Source: Cellulomonas sp. NS3 (GTDB taxonomy: Bacteria > Actinomycetota > Actinomycetes > Actinomycetales > Cellulomonadaceae). Taken from it: a DNA stretch of 64,000 nt. The position numbers were made by a program, and so were the translations under genes. Numbering within the stretch: the stretch's first letter is position 1; the number at the start of each line of letters is the position of its first letter. Positions 22,408 through 29,638 of this stretch are shown one piece after another. The notes under the pieces were generated by a model. The model was not told the DNA's origin. It did no database searches and saw nothing but the letters and a program-made list of their open reading frames with translations. Location of the stretch: the NCBI RefSeq assembly GCF_024757985.1, contig NZ_CP103289.1:124001-188000 (forward strand), in the 5' to 3' direction.

Positions 22408-23322
22408 TCAGGCTCCGGGCAACGGTCCGAACCCGGCCCCGAGGTCGACGGACTCCAGGACGGTGTCCTGGGTGACGGCCACCACGCGCAGCGTCCCGTC
22501 GGCCGCGCGGCGCGCCGCCACGGCCTGCGGCGGTCCCGGGAGGGTCGCGGCCGGCGCCCAGGTGGCGCCGGCGTCCTCGGAGAGCGTGACGTCCCCGTCC
22601 GGGGTCAGCCCGACGACGGTCGAGGTGTCCGCCCAGTCGACGACCTGCAGCAGCGGCGCCCCGTCGAGCCGGTCCCAGCTCGCGCCGGCGTCGGTGGAAC
22701 GGACCGGGCCCTCGTGGCTGGTGACCACGATCGTGCGCCCGTCGGGTGAGACGTCCATCGCGAACGGCGGCACCGGGACGTCGAGGTCACCCCAGCTCAC
22801 CCCGTCGCTCGTGGCCTGCAGGGCTGCGCCGTCGAACGCCACCACACTCGTGCTCGAGGCGGTCATGGCGTGGAAGTCCGACTCGCCCTCCCGCGACAGG
22901 GCGGTCCAGGTCTCGCCGGCGTCGGTGGACTCGATCAGCCCCACCGGGTTCGGCATGTCCGTCCCGGCCCCCGGATGACCCGAGGCGTAGAAGTGGTCCG
23001 GCCCGGCGACGGTGAAGCCCATCAGGTCGATCACCGGCCCCACCCGCGTCGGTCCCGTCTCGTCGTAACGGAACAGCCCTTCGTGCGTGGCCAGGTAGAC
23101 CAGGTCGTCGGCCGGGTTGATCCCCACCCCGTGCGTGTGCGCCCCCGGCAGGCCGGCGCTGTCGGTCTCGTCCGCGTGGGCGTGGGCGTGCCCGTCGGAC
23201 GCTGTGGTCGCCTGGCCGGTCGGCGCGGTGGCCGGGCCGGGGTCCTGCGCGCACGCGGCGACCGCCAGGGTCACGCCGAAGGCGATCACGGTCGCGGTGA
23301 GGCGCCGTCGAGCGCGGTTCAT
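22408..23322 (-). CDS. F510_1955-type beta-propeller lipoprotein
   Basis: A 304-residue protein with a lipobox (LAVAACAQ), a His-rich segment after it (DGHAHAHADE), then a sialidase-like propeller with Asp-box-like motifs: STDAGETWTAL, STDAGASWDRL and SEDAGATWAPA. The F510_1955 family resembles glycosidase folds but usually lacks glycosidase catalytic residues. Such genes recur beside copper ATPases and DUF305 genes in actinobacteria, so an extracytoplasmic metal-related role is likelier than sugar hydrolysis (inference). The ATG at 23322 has GGGAG upstream. Box B is 131 bases upstream. Confidence 0.82.
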   Translation of the reverse strand: MNRARRRLTATVIAFGVTLAVAACAQDPGPATAPTGQATTASDGHAHAHADETDSAGLPGAHTHGVGINPADDLVYLATHEGLFRYDETGPTRVGPVIDLMGFTVAGPDHFYASGHPGAGTDMPNPVGLIESTDAGETWTALSREGESDFHAMTASSTSVVAFDGAALQATSDGVSWGDLDVPVPPFAMDVSPDGRTIVVTSHEGPVRSTDAGASWDRLDGAPLLQVVDWADTSTVVGLTPDGDVTLSEDAGATWAPAATLPGPPQAVAARRAADGTLRVVAVTQDTVLESVDLGAGFGPLPGA

Positions 23323-23347
23323 GAGGTCTCCCAACGTCGAGGTGCCC

Positions 23348-23371
23348 CGCCCGGGACAGGTGTCCCGGGCG
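23348..23371. terminator. Small hairpin before the F510_1955 gene
   Basis: CGCCCGGGACA pairs with TGTCCCGGGCG around a 2-base loop. It lies between the ATPase and the propeller gene and may be part of the leader. Confidence 0.4.
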
Positions 23372-23414
23372 AGGCATCAGGCAACGGGCGTGCGGTGGGC
23401 ACGTCCACCGGGCC

Positions 23415-23445
23415 AGCCTCGCCCGGGGGATGCCCGGGCGAGGCT
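23415..23445. terminator. Terminator downstream of the ATPase gene
   Basis: A perfect 13-bp stem, AGCCTCGCCCGGG with its complement, around a 5-base loop, 52 bases past the ATPase stop. Confidence 0.6.
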
Positions 23446-23452
23446 GTCGTTG

Positions 23453-23470
23453 CATCAAGGTTCGATGAAG
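23453..23470. promoter_or_regulatory. Response-regulator box B
   Basis: CATCAAG-GTTC-GATGAAG: 16 of 18 bases match box A at 17339, and the match continues into AAGCCG. It lies between the ATPase stop and the F510_1955 gene. Confidence 0.65.
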
Positions 23471-23496
23471 CCGTCCCGGTGCCCGGGGGGCCGGGG

Positions 23497-25737
23497 TCAG
23501 CCGCGGCGGGAGAGGACCGCCTGCGCGCTGGCCTCGGGACGCAGGTCCAGGCGGCGCAGGAGCTGGGCGTTGAGCGCCACCACGACGGTCGAGGCGGACA
23601 TCAGGATCGCCCCGATCGCCATCGGCATCACGAACCCGACGGGTGCGAGCACACCGGCCGCGAGGGGGACGGCGATGAGGTTGTACCCGGCAGCCCAGGA
23701 CAGGTTCTGCTGCATCTTGCGGTACGACGCGTGGGACAGCTCGATCACGGACAGCACCGAGCGGGGGTCGTCGCTGGCCAGGATGACCCCGGCCGAGGCG
23801 ATCGCGACGTCGGTGCCGGCGCCGATCGCGATGCCGACGTCGGCCTGGGCGAGCGCCGGGGCGTCGTTCACCCCGTCCCCGACCATCGCCACGCGCCGGC
23901 CCTGGGCCTGCAGCTCGGCGACCTTCTCGCTCTTGTTCTCCGGGCGGACCCCGGCGAAGACCTGGTCGACCCCGATCTCGGCGGCGACCGCGCGGGCGAC
24001 CGGCTCGGCGTCCCCGGTGATCATCACCACGTGCACACTCAGGGCGTGCAGGGCGTCGACCGCCTGGCGGGACTCGGGGCGGATCTCGTCGGCCAGGGCC
24101 AGCGCGCCGGCGACCTGCCCGTCGACGAGCACGTGCAGGACGATCGCGCCCTGCTCGGCCCACGCTTGGGTCTGGGCCAGCGGGTCCGCGTGGTGCTCGG
24201 TGAGCATCCGGGGCCCGCCGACGGCGACGTCGTGCCCGTCGACGGTGGCGCGGACCCCGACCGCGGTGCTGGCCCGGAACTCACTCGCCCGCGCGGCCCG
24301 CACGGAGCGGGCGGTGGCGGCGGCGGTGATGGCGCGGGCGAGCGGGTGCTCGCTGTCGGCCTCGGCGCCCGCGGCCAGGGCGAGGAGCTCGTCCTCGGTG
24401 CGGGTGCCCGTCACGGCGATGTGGGTCAGGGCGGGCTCGCCCTTGGTCAGGGTGCCAGTCTTGTCGAACAGGACGGTGTCGACGGTGCGCATCTGCTCCA
24501 GGGCCATGCGGTCCTTCACGAGCACCCCGCCGCGGGCGGCGCGTTCGGTGGCGATGGAGACCACCAGCGGGATGGCCAGGCCCAGGGCGTGGGGGCACGC
24601 GATCACGAGGACGGTGATGACGCGGATCCAGGCCGTCTCCGGGGTGCCCCAGGTCAGCCACGCGGCCAGCGTCAGGGCGGCGGAGCCGAGCGCGAACCAG
24701 AACAGCCAGCCGGCGGCGGTGTCGGCCAGGCGCTGGGCGCGGGTGGAGGAGGACTGGGCCTGCTCGACGAGGCGGCGGATGCCGGCCAGGGCGGTGTCGT
24801 CCCCGACGGCGTCGATGCGGACCCGGATCGCGGAGTCCGTGGCGACGGTCCCGGCCACGACGTGGTCGCCCGCCGCGCGCCGGACCGGGCGGGACTCCCC
24901 GGTGATCATTGACTCGTCGACGTCGGCGGACCCGTCGACCACGACGCCGTCGGCGGGCACCCGCCCGCCGGGGCGGACGATCACGACGTCCCCGAGACGC
25001 AGGTCGGCGGGGGCTACGACGGTGATGGTGTCCCCGTCGACGCGCTCGGCCTCGTCGGGCAGCAGCGCGGCCAAGGAGTCCAGCGCGGAGGACGTCTGGG
25101 CCAGGGACCGCATCTCGACCCAGTGCCCGAGCAGCATGATGACCACGAGCAGCGCCAGCTCCCACCAGAAGTCGAGCTCGTGGGACAGCACCCCGACGCT
25201 CGAGCCCCAGGACGCGACGAACGCGACCGTGATGGCCATGCCGATGAGCAGCATCATCGCGGGCTTGCGTGCCCGCAGCTCGCTGACCGCCCCGACCAGG
25301 AAAGGTCGCCCGCCGACGAGATAGATGATCGTGCCGAGAACCGGGGAGATCCACTCGATCGCGGGTGCGTCGGGCAGCTGGTACCCCAGGAGCGCCGCGA
25401 ACATCCCGCTGGCCAGCACTGTCGGGACCGCCAGCACGAGCGCCCACCAGAACAGCCGCCGGAACTGCCCGACGTGGTCCCCGTGCCCGCCATGGCCGCT
25501 GTGCCCGTGCTGGTGCCCACCCGCGGGCGCCGCCCCCTGGTGGTCGTGATCGTGGTGGGCGTGGGCGGTGTCGGTGTGGCCGTGCGCGCCGTGGTCGGGG
25601 TGGTGTTGGGCGTGCACCGGGTGCTCGCCGTGAGCCGCCGGCTCCGGGCCCGTGGTCACCGTCGCCGGCGTGCCGTGGTGGCCGTGGTGCTCGGCACCTG
25701 GCGGGGTGGTGTGGTGCTCGGGATGCGACGTGCTCAT
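23497..25737 (-). CDS. copB: CopB-type P1B copper-exporting ATPase
   Basis: A 746-residue heavy-metal pump. The first 90 residues contain over 20 histidines, replacing the usual CxxC metal domains. Two membrane helices precede the core; the metal-site motif is CPH (381-383), typical of P1B-3/CopB pumps rather than CPC CopA. TGES (279-282), the phosphorylated Asp425 in DKTGT, HP in SEHPLA and GDGVND are all present, so the enzyme should be active. It moves Cu (or Ag) out of the cytoplasm. GAGGAGG precedes the ATG and a CsoR-like palindrome lies 35 bases upstream. Confidence 0.96.
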   Translation of the reverse strand: MSTSHPEHHTTPPGAEHHGHHGTPATVTTGPEPAAHGEHPVHAQHHPDHGAHGHTDTAHAHHDHDHQGAAPAGGHQHGHSGHGGHGDHVGQFRRLFWWALVLAVPTVLASGMFAALLGYQLPDAPAIEWISPVLGTIIYLVGGRPFLVGAVSELRARKPAMMLLIGMAITVAFVASWGSSVGVLSHELDFWWELALLVVIMLLGHWVEMRSLAQTSSALDSLAALLPDEAERVDGDTITVVAPADLRLGDVVIVRPGGRVPADGVVVDGSADVDESMITGESRPVRRAAGDHVVAGTVATDSAIRVRIDAVGDDTALAGIRRLVEQAQSSSTRAQRLADTAAGWLFWFALGSAALTLAAWLTWGTPETAWIRVITVLVIACPHALGLAIPLVVSIATERAARGGVLVKDRMALEQMRTVDTVLFDKTGTLTKGEPALTHIAVTGTRTEDELLALAAGAEADSEHPLARAITAAATARSVRAARASEFRASTAVGVRATVDGHDVAVGGPRMLTEHHADPLAQTQAWAEQGAIVLHVLVDGQVAGALALADEIRPESRQAVDALHALSVHVVMITGDAEPVARAVAAEIGVDQVFAGVRPENKSEKVAELQAQGRRVAMVGDGVNDAPALAQADVGIAIGAGTDVAIASAGVILASDDPRSVLSVIELSHASYRKMQQNLSWAAGYNLIAVPLAAGVLAPVGFVMPMAIGAILMSASTVVVALNAQLLRRLDLRPEASAQAVLSRRG

Positions 25738-25771
25738 GGTCCGGCCCTCCTCGACGACCTACGCGCTACGG

Positions 25772-25788
25772 ATACCCATGGGGGGTAT
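25772..25788. promoter_or_regulatory. CsoR-like operator upstream of the copper ATPase
   Basis: ATACCC-ATGGG-GGGTAT, an inverted repeat of the G/C-tract type bound by copper sensors of the CsoR family. It overlaps the expected promoter of copB. No csoR gene is in the window. Confidence 0.65.
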
Positions 25789-25894
25789 GCCAGCGCAGAA
25801 CGTGCCCCGGTGCGTGGGCATTCCCGCTCGGGCGGTCATGTCGCGGTGATCGGCACGTGCTGCGGCGTGTGGCACTCCCAGCGTGATCTCGCCG

Positions 25895-25923
25895 TGACAT
25901 TCGCGCGAGGGGGCACCTAGGAT
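25895..25923 (+). promoter_or_regulatory. Promoter of the riboswitch transcript
   Basis: TGACAT (25895-25900), 17 bases, then TAGGAT (25918-25923): a good housekeeping promoter with a start at about 25930, just ahead of the riboswitch. Confidence 0.6.
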
Positions 25924-25954
25924 CGACCCGCCCCACCCTCCTGGGGCGGCCTGA

Positions 25955-26118
25955 GGTGGATCGCCGAGTCCTGCCACCACCCGCGGTCAGTTCGAGTCCT
26001 GCTGGCAGGAGCGGGGGACCCACTTGTTGGGCATCCGTGCGGTGTCCTTGGGGTGAAGCCGGTCCAACCTGACCGGCCGGGTGTTCTCCAGCCCGAACCC
26101 GACAGCTCACCTCGTAGG
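25955..26118 (+). promoter_or_regulatory. c-di-AMP (ydaO/yuaA) riboswitch
   Basis: The leader of the NlpC/P60 gene carries the conserved ydaO blocks in order: CCGAGTCCTGCCA (from 25964), GGAGCGGGGGACCCA (from 26008), TTGTTGGGC, GGGGTGAAGCC (from 26050) and a closing CGAACCCGACAGCTCACCTC. In actinobacteria this riboswitch sits before cell-wall hydrolases and resuscitation factors; c-di-AMP binding lowers expression. Confidence 0.88.
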
Positions 26119-26136
26119 CGTCTGGAGAGGTTCACC

Positions 26137-26943
26137 ATGCCTTCGAGCGCCACCCGCGGCCGTCGCCGTTCACCGGGTCGCCCCACGACCTCTCTCGACG
26201 ACCTCGCCACCGCGACCAGTGCGGGCCTGGCCACCGCGGGCCGCCGCTCGGCCGTCGCAGCAGCCGGGTCCGGGCTGCTCCTGTCGATGGTGGCCGTGCC
26301 CGCCTCGGCGCACGGGTCCGGCACGCACGCCGCCAGCGTCGCCGGCATCAACACCGCCGCGCTGACCGCCTCCGCGCACGCGCTGGTGCACACCTCCCCG
26401 GTCGTGACCGCCGCCCCCGACGCCGTCTGGGGCTTCGAGGCCCCCACGCTGACCGCGGTCGCCCCGCCGCCCGTCGTCGAGGCCGAGCCCGAGCCCGCGC
26501 CGGCAGATGCGTCACGCAGCGCGGCCCGCGCCGCGGCAGCCGAGCCCGCCGCGCAGGAGGCGCCCGCGGCCGAGGCGGAGCCGGTCGGTGCTGCGGTCCC
26601 CGCGTCGGCAAACGGCAACGCGATCGTCGAGATCGCGGCCCGCTACGTCGGCGTGCCCTACCTGTCCGGGGGAAGCACCCCGGAAGGGTTCGACTGCTCG
26701 GGGTTCACGTCCTACGTGTACGCCCAGGTCGGCATCACCCTCCCGCGCACGTCCTCCGCCCAGCGCGGCGCCGGCACCGTCGTCTCCCGCGCCGACGCCC
26801 AGCCGGGCGACCTCATCTGGTCCCCGGGGCACATCTCGATCTACGCCGGCGACAACATGCAGGTCGACGCCCCCCGCCCGGGCAAGACCATCCAGATCCG
26901 GGAGATCTGGCAGACCAACCCCACCTTCATCCGCGTCAGCTGA
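26137..26943 (+). CDS. Secreted NlpC/P60 cell-wall hydrolase
   Basis: A 268-residue protein. A basic N-terminus and a hydrophobic stretch ending AVPASAHG (about 40-60) form the export signal. An Ala/Pro/Glu-rich spacer runs to about 158. The C-terminal NlpC/P60 domain has catalytic Cys187 (GFDCSGFTSYVY) and His232 (SPGHISIY), with a polar third residue nearby. It should cut the D-Glu to diamino-acid bond of peptidoglycan stems. The ATG after GGAGAGG was used; an upstream in-frame ATG falls inside the riboswitch. Control by c-di-AMP ties wall cutting to osmotic state. Confidence 0.93.
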   Translation: MPSSATRGRRRSPGRPTTSLDDLATATSAGLATAGRRSAVAAAGSGLLLSMVAVPASAHGSGTHAASVAGINTAALTASAHALVHTSPVVTAAPDAVWGFEAPTLTAVAPPPVVEAEPEPAPADASRSAARAAAAEPAAQEAPAAEAEPVGAAVPASANGNAIVEIAARYVGVPYLSGGSTPEGFDCSGFTSYVYAQVGITLPRTSSAQRGAGTVVSRADAQPGDLIWSPGHISIYAGDNMQVDAPRPGKTIQIREIWQTNPTFIRVS

Positions 26944-26959
26944 CCCCGCAGGCGGCCGG

Positions 26960-27220
26960 GTGGACATCGACGCACCGCACCAGGTCACCCTCACCGGGCG
27001 TGAGCTCATGCTGCTGCGCGCCGGACTCAAGGCGTACCTGACGTCCTTCGACGCCCACCGCGCCCTCGACGGTGGTGCCACGCACCCCGAAGCCCAGTGG
27101 CGCGAGGTGCAGCGCACCATCGGCGAGCTCATCTGGCGGCTCGAGGAAGCCGGCGTCGAACCCGGGACCAAGCTGCAGCACAGCGCCGAGGCCGTCGACC
27201 CCGCGGCCCGCGAGACCTAG
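26960..27220 (+). CDS. Small helical protein, unknown function
   Basis: An 86-residue protein beginning at GTG with VTLTGRELMLLRAGLKAYLT and a second helix containing VQRTIGELIWRLEEAGVEPG. It is amphipathic, soluble and without cysteines. It starts 17 bases after the NlpC/P60 stop and may be co-transcribed. No named family recognised. Confidence 0.6.
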   Translation: MDIDAPHQVTLTGRELMLLRAGLKAYLTSFDAHRALDGGATHPEAQWREVQRTIGELIWRLEEAGVEPGTKLQHSAEAVDPAARET

Positions 27221-27237
27221 CCACCACCCGCGCGCGG

Positions 27238-27480
27238 TCAGCCCCTTGGGCTTGAACACCGACAAGACCATGGCGCCCAGCAGCACCAGCAGTACCAGCA
27301 GTGCAAGCACGACGTGCACCAACGGCGAGACCGAGCGCAGCGCGTCGAGGTCGCCGGTCGAGGTGTCGGTCGCGACCTCGGCCAGCGTGGCGAGGGTCTG
27401 GGTGTAGAGGACCAGCACGAACGTGGCCACCACGCCGAGTGCGCCGAGGTCGGCAGGCTGCTCGGTTCGTTCTCCGTCAA
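27238..27480 (-). pseudogene. Possible degenerate two-helix membrane protein
   Basis: The minus strand encodes two convincing membrane helices, GVVATFVLVLYTQTLATLAE and VVLALLVLLVLLGAMVLSVF, the second followed by KPKG. But this frame lacks a proper start (only an internal GTG at 27433), is closed upstream, and has no natural stop until it runs antisense through the neighbouring gene, while the stop at 27238 is in another frame. One or two indels would restore a normal protein of about 75 residues. Low confidence. Confidence 0.35.
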
Positions 27481-27779
27481 CCTCGCGCGTCAGTCACTGT
27501 CTGACTGCTCGAGAGCTCCGTGGGAGCCATCGCAACCGCCGATTCCATGTTCCGTCCGGGCTGAGCAGGCGGTCATGTGAGGGGTCGGGTGGTCGCACAG
27601 CCAGACCGAGGCGGCGGGGCAGGGTCCAGGCGCAGATTTTTTCGAGCGCGCCAGGGGGCTTCGAGGCGGTGAACGGCCACCGCCGTCCGGGCGACCGCCG
27701 CCCGAACCCGCCACGCACGCCACCACCGTGGGGCAGGGTGGTGCGGCACCCCCGCACCGCACCCCCCGGAAGGCCCCTC
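27481..27779. other. Gap before the VWA gene, no gene seen
   Basis: About 300 bases with no coding frame having a start signal, and no clear hairpin. The promoter of the VWA gene should lie near its end. Confidence 0.3.
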
Positions 27780-28484
27780 ATGGCGATCTCGTTCGACAAG
27801 CTCCAGACCCGCGCACCCGAGCTGGTCAACCTCGCCAAGAAGGCGCAGTTCAACCTCAGCAAGCACGACCTCGAGGGGCACGCCGCGAAGGTCGCGCTGT
27901 GCCTGGACCACTCGGGCTCGATGCGCGCGGCGTACGCGAGCGGGCAGATGCAGGCGCTCGCGGAGCGGGTGCTCGCGCTCGGGACGCAGCTCGACGACGA
28001 CGGCTCGATCGACGTGTTCTTCTTCGGCACCGAGGCGTGGCACGCCGGCGAGCTCACGCTCGACGACTACCGCGGCGGCGTCGACCGGCTGCGCGCCGGG
28101 CGACACCTCGGGCTGACCGACTATGCGGGCGCGATCCGGGCGGTGCGGGAGCACTACGGGCTGACCGGTCCGGGCGCGACGGCGGACGTCCCCGTGTACG
28201 TGCTGTTCCTGACCGACGGCGCCCCGACGAGCCGCACGGCCGCGACGAACGAACTGCGCGACGCCTCGGGCAGCCCGGTGTTCTGGAAGTTCCTCAGCAT
28301 CGGCGACGAGGACATCCCGTTCCTGCAGAAGCTCGACGACCTCTCGGGCCGGGTCGTCGACAACGCGGACTACCAGCCCGTCGGCGACCTCACGCTCGTC
28401 AAGGACCAGGCGCTGTTCGACCTGCTGCTCGTCGAGTACCCCGAGTGGCTCACCGAGGTGCGGGGGCGCGGGATCCTGCGCTGA
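27780..28484 (+). CDS. VWA domain protein of the TerF/TerY type
   Basis: A 234-residue single-domain protein. The metal-ion-dependent adhesion site is complete: Asp43-x-Ser45-x-Ser47 in CLDHSGSMRA, the Thr in GLTDYAGAI, and the Asp in VLFLTDGAP. The fold matches the vWA domain of TerF proteins from tellurite/toxic-cation resistance systems, but no other ter gene is nearby. GGAAGG precedes the ATG. Partner and function are unknown. Confidence 0.87.
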   Translation: MAISFDKLQTRAPELVNLAKKAQFNLSKHDLEGHAAKVALCLDHSGSMRAAYASGQMQALAERVLALGTQLDDDGSIDVFFFGTEAWHAGELTLDDYRGGVDRLRAGRHLGLTDYAGAIRAVREHYGLTGPGATADVPVYVLFLTDGAPTSRTAATNELRDASGSPVFWKFLSIGDEDIPFLQKLDDLSGRVVDNADYQPVGDLTLVKDQALFDLLLVEYPEWLTEVRGRGILR

Positions 28485-28535
28485 CCGGTGCGGGGTGTCG
28501 TCCGGACCGCCGTGCGGCGGTGAGAGGCTAGTGCG

Positions 28536-29306
28536 ATGGCCCAGCTGAAGAGTCCTGCCGAGATCGACCAGATGCGACCCGCGGGCGCGTTCATCGCGCA
28601 CGTCCTGACGTCGCTGCGGTCGGTCGCGGCCGTGGGCGTGAGCCTGCGCGACCTCGACGCGCACGCGCACGGCCTGATCCGCGAGGCCGGCGCGCACTCG
28701 GTGTACCTCGGGTACCACCCGTCGTTCGGCGCGATCCCGTACCCGGGCGTGCTGTGCACGTCGGTCAACGACGCCGCTCTGCACGGGCTGCCGTCCGACT
28801 ACGTCCTGCGCGACGGCGACGTGCTGAGCATCGACTTCGCCGCGCAGGTCGAGGGCTGGGTCGCCGACTCCGCGCTGACGTTCCAGGTCGGCACGCCGAG
28901 CCCCGAGGCGACCCGGCTCATCGAGACCACGGAGCGCGCGCTCGCCGCGGGGATCGCCGCCGCGCAGCCCGGGGCCCGCATGGGCGACATCTCGGCGGCG
29001 ATCGGCGAGGTCGGGCGCAGCGCGGGGTACGGGATCAACGCGGACTTCGGCGGGCACGGCGTCGGACGCACGATGCACGAGGAGCCGCACGTGCCGAACC
29101 TCGGGCGCGCCGGGTCGGGCCAGCGGCTCAAGGCCGGCCTCGTCATCGCGATCGAGCCGTGGTTCATGGCCGGCGGCGACGGCTACGTCATGGACCCCGA
29201 CGGCTGGACGATCCGCTCCGCCGACGGCTCGCTCGCCGCGCACGCCGAGCACACCGTCGCGATCACGCCCGACGGCCCGGTCGTGCTCACGGAGCGCAGC
29301 GCCTGA
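28536..29306 (+). CDS. map: Methionine aminopeptidase, type I
   Basis: A 256-residue enzyme. The five metal ligands are Asp100 (SIDFAAQ), Asp111 (VADSALTF), His174 (GGHGVGR), Glu207 (AIEPWF) and Glu238 (HAEHTV); His83 (ALHGLP) is the conserved substrate-binding residue. It removes N-terminal Met from new proteins. It lacks the N-terminal zinc-finger extension of some actinobacterial Map1c proteins and is not in a ribosomal operon, so it may be a second, accessory copy. Confidence 0.95.
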   Translation: MAQLKSPAEIDQMRPAGAFIAHVLTSLRSVAAVGVSLRDLDAHAHGLIREAGAHSVYLGYHPSFGAIPYPGVLCTSVNDAALHGLPSDYVLRDGDVLSIDFAAQVEGWVADSALTFQVGTPSPEATRLIETTERALAAGIAAAQPGARMGDISAAIGEVGRSAGYGINADFGGHGVGRTMHEEPHVPNLGRAGSGQRLKAGLVIAIEPWFMAGGDGYVMDPDGWTIRSADGSLAAHAEHTVAITPDGPVVLTERSA

Positions 29307-29342
29307 CGACGTGGTGGTGCGCTCGCGGGCGCACGGGTCGCG

Positions 29343-29372
29343 GACGGCCGGCACGGGAGCGTGCCGGCCGTC
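29343..29372. terminator. Terminator after map
   Basis: GACGGCCGGCAC pairs perfectly with GTGCCGGCCGTC around a 6-base loop, 36 bases past the map stop. Confidence 0.75.
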
Positions 29373-29638
29373 GTCGTGCCCCCGGCCCTCGCCCCGCCGT
29401 CGCCCGGTCGGCTCACCCCGCTCCGGCGGATGCTCCCGGTATGCCCAGGTCCGTCGGGTGAATGCTCACCCGGGTGAAGCCCGGGACGGGCGTGCCCGGG
29501 GTGCGCGCGCTAGCGTCGCCAGCGGGGGCAGGGATGGCGTGCGAGCGTCCGACCGGGGTGCTGCCTTCCGCGTGACCCGGCACAGGTGTCCGCCACCCCC
29601 GCGCGGGCACCGTTGGTCGAGCAGGGCACGGAGCGCAC

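Noticed and set aside
22870..25324. Long plus-strand frames of 680 and 735 codons opposite the CopB ATPase
   Set aside because: The minus strand holds all P-type ATPase motifs; the plus frames show shadow composition only.
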